Shown here: positions 26,704-33,862 of the stretch, in pieces
How positions within the stretch are numbered: the stretch's first letter is position 1
Layout of the letters: every line of letters starts with the position of its first letter
DNA from: CAYUZU01 sp964448675
GTDB taxonomy: Bacteria; Planctomycetota; Phycisphaerae; UBA1845; Fen-1342
NCBI GenBank assembly: GCA_964448675.1
Contig: CAYUZU010000011.1
Span: forward strand, 1-64,000
Direction of reading: 5' to 3'
Length of the DNA: 64,000 nucleotides
Made by a program: the position numbers and the translations under genes
Notes under the pieces: generated by a model
Database searches by the model: none
What the model saw: the letters and a program-made list of their open reading frames with translations, nothing else
What the model was told of the DNA's origin: nothing

Positions 26704-27322
26704 TGTCCCATAAGGAAAGCGGGACCGAACGGCGGGGCCTGTCTGAGAAGTTGAGCGTGGCGAGTTGCCCCGCGCTCGGTGCGCACGAGTGTGCGAGTCA
26801 ACGTCAAGGGACGGGTCGCCACAAACGTGGCAGCGCTTGGTTGCGCCGTTGGTGTCAGCGGATTGAGCAGTGCGGAAAACGCTGGAAAAAAGGGTTTTTC
26901 TGCTATCTGCGCCGCGTGCAACGTGAAGTGAGACGCGTGTGAAGACGTCGCCCGATGAGCAGCAGACACGTGCAGGCGCACGATTGGTGCGCCGCGCGCC
27001 GCGTGTGAATGATGCGCGCAACGCCGCGCCGTGTCACGGCGCACGGGCGCTGCGAGCTGCGCGATCGGCAGCAATCGGTTTCGGGGGGCACAGCGGGGAT
27101 CCCGGTCGCCCTAGGCCGTGCGCCGGAGCGGGCGCGCCCGAGAGTACTGGGTTGCGAGCGGCACCGGGACCGATTGCGAAGCGACCGGTGCGGAGTGCGC
27201 TGCGGTATTCGGACCACAAGGTCGGACATTTTTTAGTCCATATAAGCAAAGAACTTAGGTTGCTTTTATCGGTGCCGGAAAGGGCCCGAGAATGTGCCAG
27301 GGCAAAAAGTTCTCATAAGCGC

Positions 27323-27350
27323 TTGCATCGGGGCAGCGATTTGGTATTAT
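27323..27350 (+). promoter_or_regulatory. Candidate promoter TTGCAT-N16-TATTAT
   Basis: Both hexamers are near consensus and spaced by 16 bases, in the most AT-rich part of the region. The expected transcript start is near 27357, giving a leader of about 420 nt before the secreted protein ATG. Confidence 0.55.
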
Positions 27351-27604
27351 TATCAGTCGGGACGGCTCCCGGGAGGGCTCTCGTGGGGCAGTCGCCACCG
27401 GGTCATGGGGTAACAGAGATTGCCGCAGTCGGGCCCGGTAACGAGCGAGCGGAACGGACTCCACTCTTAGAGAACTTGTTGGGTGCGGTGAGGGAGTTGG
27501 GCCGAAGGATGCCCCCGAATCACCTGAGTCTGCGTCATGCGTTTGTGAGTATGTGTGCGGGAACGAGGCCTGTCTTACGTCGTCGGACCTCGGCGGCGCA
27601 CGGC

Positions 27605-27616
27605 AGAAAGGAGGTG
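27605..27616 (+). promoter_or_regulatory. Perfect 12-base anti-Shine-Dalgarno match without a placed start codon
   Basis: AGAAAGGAGGTG is fully complementary to the common 16S 3' tail CACCTCCTTTCT. No ATG follows at normal spacing. The nearest in-frame candidate is a GTG at 27645, 29 bases on. It may recruit ribosomes for a leader peptide or act as a regulatory hairpin arm. Confidence 0.4.
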
Positions 27617-27778
27617 GGTTCTCCGTTACTACGAGGTTGTCGCCGTGACGCCTGAACGGGCGCTACGGGACGTCGGGTTCCTCTCGCGGGAACAGATTTC
27701 GTTCGAATTGGTGCCTCCGTGTGTGAGGCGTATCGAATTGGGGACACGTTTCTTAGGAAGAAGGAAAGGGGTCAACAA

Positions 27779-28981
27779 ATGTTGAACCGAATCGCTATTG
27801 GTCTCTGCATCGCATTGGTCGTGGCGAGCGCCTCCGCCCAGGTGCCGGATCGCGCGAGCCTCAGTGAAAAGGGTAGCGTCCTGATTTACCCGAACATTCA
27901 GCTCGGTTGGGACGCGAACATGGAGCTGACGATTGACACGTTCATCACGCTGACCAACGACTATGGTCAGCCGGTCCGTGTCACCATGTACTACGTGACC
28001 GAACAGTGCGCCGACCGGGATTTCCACTTTGACCTGACCCGCGAGCAGCCCTCGTACTGGTCGGCCTTCAGTGGCGCCCCCGGCCCGAACGGCAACCCGA
28101 TCCAGAGCTTCGCCAACGTCGCGGCGCCGGTCCCCGTCCCGGGTGACGGCTACTTCCTCCGCGGCTACGCGATCGTGATCGCCGTGGACGACAACGGCCA
28201 CCAGATCAACTGGAACAAGCTGTTTGGTGAGGCCACCGTGGTCAACTATCAGCTCGGTGCGGCCTATGAGTATCCCGCCTACGCGTTCAAGGCCAGCGGC
28301 GTCCTGACGGGTGCCCAGGTCGGCGCGACCGCCGGCGAGATCACCCTCGACGGCACTGCCGGCGTCGGCTACTCCTCGGCCTTCGAGCGGCTGCTGTGCA
28401 ACTACTTCGTGCCCGGCTCGCTCGTCTACAACACCGCCGGTGTTGGCTACAACCCCGGTCTCGTCCTCGGCACCGAGCTCACGCTCATGATGCTCGAGAT
28501 CGACCTGCGTCAAATTCCGGATGGCCCCTGGAACACCTATGCCATCTTTGACGTCTACGACGAGAACGAGAACAACTACACCGGTCTGGCGTTCTGCATG
28601 CCGAAGTTCTATCACGAGTTCATCAACAACATCAACAGCACTCTCATCGTCCCGACCACCGCGGGTTACTTCCGCGTCTGGGGCGAAGAGAACGATGCTT
28701 GTGATGTCCTCGAGCAGCAGTTCCCCGGTGGCCCGATCGACACCGTCGTCGAGAGCATCGACTCGGCGCTGCTCGGCATCCAGGCCGAGGCCATTCAGTT
28801 CGTGAACACCGAGCACTACGCGGCGGTCGGTACGGCCCTGCGTGGCAGCGGTGAGATGACCGCGACCATCAAGTGGACCCCGACGGTCAACGGTGGTGGC
28901 GACGACAAGGCGAACGAGGTGCAGAACCTGACGCCGGTCAACGGCCCGCGTCCGGTTGGCGCCGTCAACAAGGTCCGCTAG
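27779..28981 (+). CDS. Secreted protein of unknown function
   Basis: 400 residues. The signal peptide MLNRIAIGLCIALVVASASAQ is clear, and AGGAAAGGGG precedes the ATG by about 8 bases. The mature protein is beta-rich and acidic, with long Gly/Asn/Tyr-containing stretches and four cysteines (CADRD, LLCNYF, FCMPK, NDACDV), compatible with disulfides in an exported protein. I do not recognise a family. A promoter-like site, a strong ribosome site and a strong downstream hairpin suggest high expression. An S-layer or surface-coat role is possible but unsupported by any motif. Confidence 0.8.
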   Translation: MLNRIAIGLCIALVVASASAQVPDRASLSEKGSVLIYPNIQLGWDANMELTIDTFITLTNDYGQPVRVTMYYVTEQCADRDFHFDLTREQPSYWSAFSGAPGPNGNPIQSFANVAAPVPVPGDGYFLRGYAIVIAVDDNGHQINWNKLFGEATVVNYQLGAAYEYPAYAFKASGVLTGAQVGATAGEITLDGTAGVGYSSAFERLLCNYFVPGSLVYNTAGVGYNPGLVLGTELTLMMLEIDLRQIPDGPWNTYAIFDVYDENENNYTGLAFCMPKFYHEFINNINSTLIVPTTAGYFRVWGEENDACDVLEQQFPGGPIDTVVESIDSALLGIQAEAIQFVNTEHYAAVGTALRGSGEMTATIKWTPTVNGGGDDKANEVQNLTPVNGPRPVGAVNKVR

Positions 28982-29007
28982 TTGCTAGCGACCTGCGGAT
29001 GAACCCC

Positions 29008-29036
29008 GGCGGGGGTGAGCTCGTCTCACCCCCGCC
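29008..29036 (+). terminator. 12-bp perfect hairpin after the unknown secreted protein
   Basis: The stem GGCGGGGGTGAG/CTCACCCCCGCC has a 5-base loop and begins 26 bp after the stop codon. There is no U-tract, so it may protect the mRNA 3' end or terminate with a factor. Confidence 0.65.
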
Positions 29037-29131
29037 TCTCCCGCACCTCTTCCCAGCTTTCGCCGACGCAACGATGCAGACGCTCAGGCAATCGCAACGC
29101 ACCCAAGGTCTGATGCCGAACGGAGAAGTCA

Positions 29132-29989
29132 GTGTTCGGGACGCGATCACATTTCAGCGGTCGTTTTTTTGTCACTTGTTTCGGGACCGCTTTCGGAATC
29201 GCCCTGCTCGCCGGCTGCAACAGTACGCAGCGCCACGGCGGCGCCAGTGCGCCAGCGCCACCCCCTGACATCGACCAGCTGCGCCAGCGCGTCGTCACCC
29301 TGTGGGACGCGCGGGTCGCCGAAGACTGGGCCACAACCTTCCGCTTCGAATCGCCCGAGACCCAGGCCGGCGCAACCGCTGAAGAATACGCCGCCTGGAA
29401 GGACGAGAACGAACCTTTCATCGTGCTCGACTACGACATCGAGGCCATCGAGGCCGTCGACGGCCTGGGATGGGCCACCGTTGCGTACCAGTCGAAGCTA
29501 CGCAAGTTCGAGAAGCTGCCCCCGCGGAACAGCACCCGCGACGAAAAGTGGTACGCGCATCAGGGGCAGTGGTACCCTGTGCCCGGCGCCGCGGCCGACC
29601 GCTACCCGGCCGCGCCCGCGAAACGCGACGCCGACGCCGAGGCGCACTTGGGTGAACGGCATGATGCTGCCTGGCGCGCCCGCCAGGCCGGCGACATCCG
29701 GGCACTGTACGAATTCATTCTGCCGGCCGATCGCCAGCGCGTCAGCCAGGACCAGTTCATGGAGGAAGAGAGCCGCTTGCTTTATCTTTCTCGCAAGGTG
29801 CACTGGGTCGAGGCGATCGACGACGTCGGCCGGGTTCGTGTCGCGTACGAGTATCGCTTCAATGATCCCAGTATGACCAAGATGACCCCACAGTGGCTGG
29901 TCATCACCGAGAACTGGGCACACCTGGACGGCCAGTGGTATCTGGATATCGACGCCGCCGACCAGGCGACGAAAGCGAGTGACGAATGA
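29132..29989 (+). CDS. Lipoprotein of unknown function
   Basis: 285 residues from GTG, with GGAG about 8 bases before it. The signal peptide ends in a lipobox (LLAGC). The mature part contains two similar segments, each with a helical start (LRQRVVTLWDARVAEDWATTF and ERHDAAWRARQAGDIRALYEF), a 'Y-x-S/Y-x-x-x-F' strand and a W-Y end (QWYPV, QWYLDID). They look like duplicated NTF2-like/SnoaL-type domains. That fold is inferred from pattern only. It overlaps the FG-GAP gene by ATGA. Confidence 0.75.
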   Translation: MFGTRSHFSGRFFVTCFGTAFGIALLAGCNSTQRHGGASAPAPPPDIDQLRQRVVTLWDARVAEDWATTFRFESPETQAGATAEEYAAWKDENEPFIVLDYDIEAIEAVDGLGWATVAYQSKLRKFEKLPPRNSTRDEKWYAHQGQWYPVPGAAADRYPAAPAKRDADAEAHLGERHDAAWRARQAGDIRALYEFILPADRQRVSQDQFMEEESRLLYLSRKVHWVEAIDDVGRVRVAYEYRFNDPSMTKMTPQWLVITENWAHLDGQWYLDIDAADQATKASDE

Positions 29990-31290
29990 GACACGAACGG
30001 CCACCAAGCATGAACTGGTCCACCGGACTGTTGAGCGCCCTGCTGCTCCTTGCGGCAGCCGGCTGCCAGCAGCCTCAGGCGCCGGTGACCTTCACACTCT
30101 GCCGAACCGGGCTGCCCACCGAGGGCAACTGGAAAGGCGAACCCAAATTCGTCGACTTCAACGCGGACGGCCGGCTCGACCTGGTCGCCCAGCTGCGCCA
30201 GGGGGGCGGCCCCGGCGCCTGGATCGGCAACGGTGATGGCACCTGGACCCCCGCCGACGAAGGGCTGGCCTTTGACGACCTGTCCTGTGGCGGCGGCGTC
30301 GCGTTCGGCGACCTCAACGAAGACGGGGCGCTCGACCTCGCGGTCGCCGATCATTGCCAGGGCCTGTTCGTCTATCTCGGTGACGGCACCGGCCGCTGGA
30401 CCATGATCACCGAAGCACTGAACCCGCCGCCGCCCGCGCGCGACGAACTGCCGCGCGGCGCGATCCAGTCGGACTACAAGGGGCACGAGTGCGTCGACAT
30501 CGCCGACTTCGACGGTGACGGCCACCTCGACCTCGTTGCCGGCGCGTGCGACAAGGGCGGCATCCAGTTCTACCTGGGGGACGGCACCGGCGCGAACTGG
30601 ACTTACCGCAGCCTGCCCGAGGTATATATCGACCGCTGGGCCCTGCGGATCCGCGCCCTCGACCTCAACAACGACGGCCACCTCGACATCGTGGCCAACT
30701 GCGAGGAGGGCCCGCGCGTCTGGTTCGGCACCGGCCCCCTGCAGTTCCGACCATCACACGACGGCCTGCCGGAGCCAATGATCGGCGGCATCTACCGCGG
30801 CCTGGCCATTGGCGATGTGAACGAGGACGGGTTACCGGACATCATCACGGGCAACCACTTCGACGGCCCGGAGGTCTACCTCCAGCGGCCCGACGAGTAC
30901 TGGCAGAAGCTGCCGGACATCTTCCCGAAACTGCTTGGTGGGGCCGAAGGGGTGGCCGTCGGTGATGTGGACCACGACGGCCACCTCGATGTACTTGTTT
31001 CCGGACGCATGGGCCAGGAACGCGGCCATGTCTTCGGCGTTTTCCTGCTGTTGGGCGACGGCACCGGCAAGTTCGCGTACGCCGAGAACACCGGCCTGCC
31101 CGCCTCCAGGCTCGCCCAGCCCTGGGGCGCCCAACTGGGTGACGTCAACGGCGACGGCGTGCTCGACGCCGTGGTTGCCGGCGGGGGCGTGACGGCCACC
31201 AACCCCGAGCACGCCGAAACGGTGCTCGACGCCGGTCTCATGCTCTGGTGTACGGAATTACACGCGGATGACGCTCGCGGAACGAAGTGA
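29986..31290 (+). CDS. FG-GAP/VCBS-repeat lipoprotein
   Basis: 434 residues. The lipobox is AAAGC after a typical signal peptide. The mature protein is a run of FG-GAP/VCBS blades: FVDFNADGRLDLVAQ, FGDLNEDGALDLAVAD, IADFDGDGHLDLVAGA, ALDLNNDGHLDIVANC, IGDVNEDGLPDIITGN, VGDVDHDGHLDVLVSG, LGDVNGDGVLDAVVAG. Each has a D-x-N/D-x-D-G calcium loop. About seven blades predict a closed integrin-like propeller on the cell surface. It is translationally coupled to the upstream lipoprotein, so the two may work together. Ligand unknown. Confidence 0.88.
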   Translation: MRHERPPSMNWSTGLLSALLLLAAAGCQQPQAPVTFTLCRTGLPTEGNWKGEPKFVDFNADGRLDLVAQLRQGGGPGAWIGNGDGTWTPADEGLAFDDLSCGGGVAFGDLNEDGALDLAVADHCQGLFVYLGDGTGRWTMITEALNPPPPARDELPRGAIQSDYKGHECVDIADFDGDGHLDLVAGACDKGGIQFYLGDGTGANWTYRSLPEVYIDRWALRIRALDLNNDGHLDIVANCEEGPRVWFGTGPLQFRPSHDGLPEPMIGGIYRGLAIGDVNEDGLPDIITGNHFDGPEVYLQRPDEYWQKLPDIFPKLLGGAEGVAVGDVDHDGHLDVLVSGRMGQERGHVFGVFLLLGDGTGKFAYAENTGLPASRLAQPWGAQLGDVNGDGVLDAVVAGGGVTATNPEHAETVLDAGLMLWCTELHADDARGTK

Positions 31291-31303
31291 GCGTGCGATT
31301 TGA

Positions 31304-31309
31304 TACAAT
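31304..31309 (+). promoter_or_regulatory. Possible -10 element TACAAT
   Basis: An isolated TACAAT (in TTTGATACAAT) lies about 240 bases before the collagen-like gene. No convincing -35 is visible, so confidence is low. Confidence 0.25.
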
Positions 31310-31546
31310 GGCGGCCCAGGAGACGTATTTGAACGAGGCTTAATCGCGGGCCAAGAGGACGCTCGGCAAGCGCTCCGGAGGGGAAACCGAAGCGCACTTC
31401 CGACTCGTACCTTTCAGCTTGGCCACAATCCGTGTTCGCGTGAAACCGCCGGACTTCGCCGCGGCACCCGTGCGTTCGGGACGCGCCGACGTCGCGGACA
31501 GACTCTCTATGCAGGCATGAACCGGCCAGGGAAAGGAGCTGCGACA

Positions 31547-33592
31547 ATGTTCACAAGGAATGGTAAACCGAATCGACAGTGGGTGCCCCTGCTGGTCGTC
31601 GCGGTCGCGATCGCGATGGTCAGCGGTGGCTGCCCGGGCACGAGCAACGACCCCAACGCCCCCGACGAGTTCTTCCTCTTCGGGCAGTTCCGTCCGGGCA
31701 CCGATGGCACGGACGGCACCGACGGTAACGACGGCAGCGGGTCTGACGGCACCGACGGGAGCGACGGCACGGGCGGCGTCCAGGGGCCGCCCGGTCCACA
31801 GGGGCCTAGCGGTCCCCAGGGACCCGCTGGTCCGCAGGGCCCCGAGGGTGATCCCGGTGATCCCGGTGACCCCGGTGACCCCGGGCTGCCCGGCGAGCAA
31901 GGCCCGCCGGGTGAGCAGGGCCCGCCGGGCGAAGACGGTGCGGATGGTGAGGACGGCACCCCCGGCATCTCCTGCTGGGACCTCAACGCCAACCGCGTCG
32001 GCGACCCGGAGGAAGACATCAATGGCGACGGCAGCTACAACGCCTTCGACTGCCAGAATCTGCCCGGGCCCCAGGGCCTGCCGTGCTGGGACCTCAACAT
32101 GAACGGCACCGGCGACCCCGAGGAAGACATCAACAACGACGGCAACTACGACGCCCTCGATTGCCGCGGCGAGCAGGGCCCGCGGGGCGAGCCGGGCCTC
32201 GACTGCTGGGACCTCGACGGCGACGGCATTGCCGATCCCGAGGAAGACATCAACGGCGATGGCTTCTTCGATGCCTTCGACTGCCACGGCGAAGACGGCA
32301 GTGACGGCACGGACGGCGCCGATGGCATTGACGGCACCGACGGCGCCCCCGGCCTGAACTGCTGGGACCTCGACGGCGACAACATCGCCGACCCCGAAGA
32401 AGACATCAACGGTGACGGCTTCGTCGACGCCTATGACTGCCAGGGGCCGCCGGGCGATCCCGGCGCCGACGGCACCGACGGCGATGACGGTGTTGATGGC
32501 GAAGACGGTTCCCCCGGCCTGAACTGCTGGGACCTCGACGGTGACAACATCGCCGACCCTGAAGAAGACATCAACAACGACGGGCTCGTCGACGCCTGGG
32601 ATTGCCAGGGTGGCGCCGTCCTCGAAGGTGCCTTCTGGAAGCTCGGCGGCAATAACACCGTGGACACCGAGGTGCTCGGCACGCTCACCGACGCGGCGAT
32701 CGAGTTCGTCGTCGGCGGCCTGCGCGCCGTGCGCATCGAGCCCAGCTTCATGAGCCCGAACCTGATCAACGGCTTCGAGGAGAACGCCGTCGCCGACGGC
32801 ATCTCGGGCGGAACGATCGCCGGCGGTGGTATGGCCGAGGACGATTTCGGCAACAACGGGCCGAACCTCGTCACTGCCGACCTGGGTACGGTTGGCGGCG
32901 GTACGGGCAACATCGCGGCCGGCGTCGCGGCGACGGTGCCGGGCGGCGCCGATAACACTGCCGATGGCGCCTACAGCTTCGCGGCGGGGCGTCGTGCCGC
33001 GGCCATGCACCAGGGCAGCTTCGTGTGGTCCGACTCGGCGGACGACACCGGCTACGCTTCGGAGCGCGAGAACGAGTTCCGTGTTCGCGCCCGCGGCGGT
33101 CACGTACTCGACATCGGCAACGGCCGCTTCATCCAGATTCGTGACTGGATGGGCACGTTGATGTACTCGTCCACCGGCGCGTTCCTGAGCCTGGGCGGCA
33201 TGTGGGTCAACTCGTCCGACCGCAACGGCAAGGAGAACTTCGTGCCGGTCAACGAGGAAGACGTGCTCACCAAGCTCGACACGCTGCCGATCCTCACCTG
33301 GAACTACGCCGATGAGGATCCGGAAATCCGCCACATGGGCCCGATGGCGCAGGACTTCTTCGCGGCGTTCGGCGTGGGTTACGACAACCTGACGCTGGCC
33401 ACCGCCGATGTGGACGGTGTGGCGCTGGCTGCCATCAAGGGCCTGAACAAGGTCGTCGACGAGCAGCGTCAGGAGATTGAGCAGCAGCAAGCGCAGATCA
33501 ACACGCTGCAGCAGCAGTTGAGTTCGCTGGAGCAGCGGCTGGCAACGCTCGAAACGCTCTTGCAGCGCGACAAGAACAAAGACAAGAAGTAA
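31547..33592 (+). CDS. Lipoprotein with collagen-like, Asp-loop, YadA-head-like and S74 chaperone domains
   Basis: 681 residues from the ATG behind AAAGGAG (8-base spacing). The lipobox is SGGC (C29). Collagen-like Gly-x-y stretches (GPQGPSGPQGP, GDPGDPGDPG) and GTDGTDG runs alternate with five CWDLxxDxxxDPEEDINxDG units. After about 350 comes a YadA-head-like segment (GNIAAGVAATVPGGADNTADGAYSFAAG). The C-terminus is a Peptidase_S74 intramolecular chaperone: S557-D-R-N-G-K562 gives the Ser/Lys pair five residues apart. A Gln-rich coiled coil (about 610-670) ends the protein. S74 domains trimerise fibres and then cleave themselves off. A trimeric lipid-anchored surface fibre is predicted. Confidence 0.85.
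   Translation: MFTRNGKPNRQWVPLLVVAVAIAMVSGGCPGTSNDPNAPDEFFLFGQFRPGTDGTDGTDGNDGSGSDGTDGSDGTGGVQGPPGPQGPSGPQGPAGPQGPEGDPGDPGDPGDPGLPGEQGPPGEQGPPGEDGADGEDGTPGISCWDLNANRVGDPEEDINGDGSYNAFDCQNLPGPQGLPCWDLNMNGTGDPEEDINNDGNYDALDCRGEQGPRGEPGLDCWDLDGDGIADPEEDINGDGFFDAFDCHGEDGSDGTDGADGIDGTDGAPGLNCWDLDGDNIADPEEDINGDGFVDAYDCQGPPGDPGADGTDGDDGVDGEDGSPGLNCWDLDGDNIADPEEDINNDGLVDAWDCQGGAVLEGAFWKLGGNNTVDTEVLGTLTDAAIEFVVGGLRAVRIEPSFMSPNLINGFEENAVADGISGGTIAGGGMAEDDFGNNGPNLVTADLGTVGGGTGNIAAGVAATVPGGADNTADGAYSFAAGRRAAAMHQGSFVWSDSADDTGYASERENEFRVRARGGHVLDIGNGRFIQIRDWMGTLMYSSTGAFLSLGGMWVNSSDRNGKENFVPVNEEDVLTKLDTLPILTWNYADEDPEIRHMGPMAQDFFAAFGVGYDNLTLATADVDGVALAAIKGLNKVVDEQRQEIEQQQAQINTLQQQLSSLEQRLATLETLLQRDKNKDKK
31973..32609 (+). 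repeat. Five CWDL...DPEEDIN Asp-loop repeats inside the collagen-like gene
   Basis: Units begin at residues 143, 180, 220, 272 and 327. Each is about 28 residues with C-W-D-L at the start, DPEEDINGDG in the middle and D-C near the end. The spacing grows from 37 to 55 residues because GTDG/collagen linkers of different length lie between them. The two cysteines per unit could form a disulfide around a calcium-type loop. Confidence 0.8.
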
Positions 33593-33608
33593 CACCCCAG
33601 TGGAGGGG

Positions 33609-33647
33609 GCGCCCAGTCCGGTCGTTGTTTTTGGCTGGACTGGGCGC
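33609..33647 (+). terminator. Terminator-like hairpin after the collagen-like gene
   Basis: An 11-bp perfect stem (GCGCCCAGTCC/GGACTGGGCGC) with a 17-base T-rich loop starts 17 bp after the stop and is followed by TGTGTTTCG. Confidence 0.7.
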
Positions 33648-33672
33648 TGTGTTTCGCATAAAATACGGCAAC

Positions 33673-33717
33673 GCTGCGATTGTGAACATCCTTGTCTGGT
33701 TTCTCAATCGCGGCAGC
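33673..33717 (+). other. Imperfect inverted repeat in the leader of the TSP3 gene
   Basis: GCTGCGATTG pairs with CAATCGCGGCAGC, leaving a 3-base bulge and a 22-base loop. It lies about 150 bases before the TSP3 gene ATG, downstream of the terminator of the previous gene. It may be a leader structure. Confidence 0.35.
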
Positions 33718-33862
33718 GAAGTGGGTGTCGAGCAAAAGGTGGGGCAACCGCGTTCCGTCTCTCCCTGCCACGGTCCCTTTTTTCGGACGTCATGACACTT
33801 CTCCTTCGCCCACGTACCACTTGATCCGACGCGACCGGTGTCGCCCCGAGGAGGAAAGAGCG

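Larger units (their letters stand above)
26390..27778. other. 1.4-kb region without a convincing gene, long leader of the next gene
   Basis: No reading frame here has plausible composition. It holds a TTGACA-type promoter near its start, a second TTGCAT/TATTAT promoter about 430 bp before the next ATG, a GAAAAA/TTTTTC small inverted repeat near 26890 and a 12-base Shine-Dalgarno-like stretch at 27605-27616. A leader frame of up to 76 codons (27555-27785) ends across the next gene's ATG. AT-rich pockets (27228-27265, 27300-27355) stand out against the GC-rich background. Confidence 0.5.

Noticed and set aside
26488..27021. 177-residue minus-strand frame in the 1.4-kb gap
   Set aside because: Low-value Arg/Ser/Pro composition, no start signal and no domain.
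27357..27778. A cyclic-di-GMP (GEMM) riboswitch before the secreted protein gene
   Set aside because: I found no conserved GEMM core sequence; the leader may be structured, but I cannot assign a known class.
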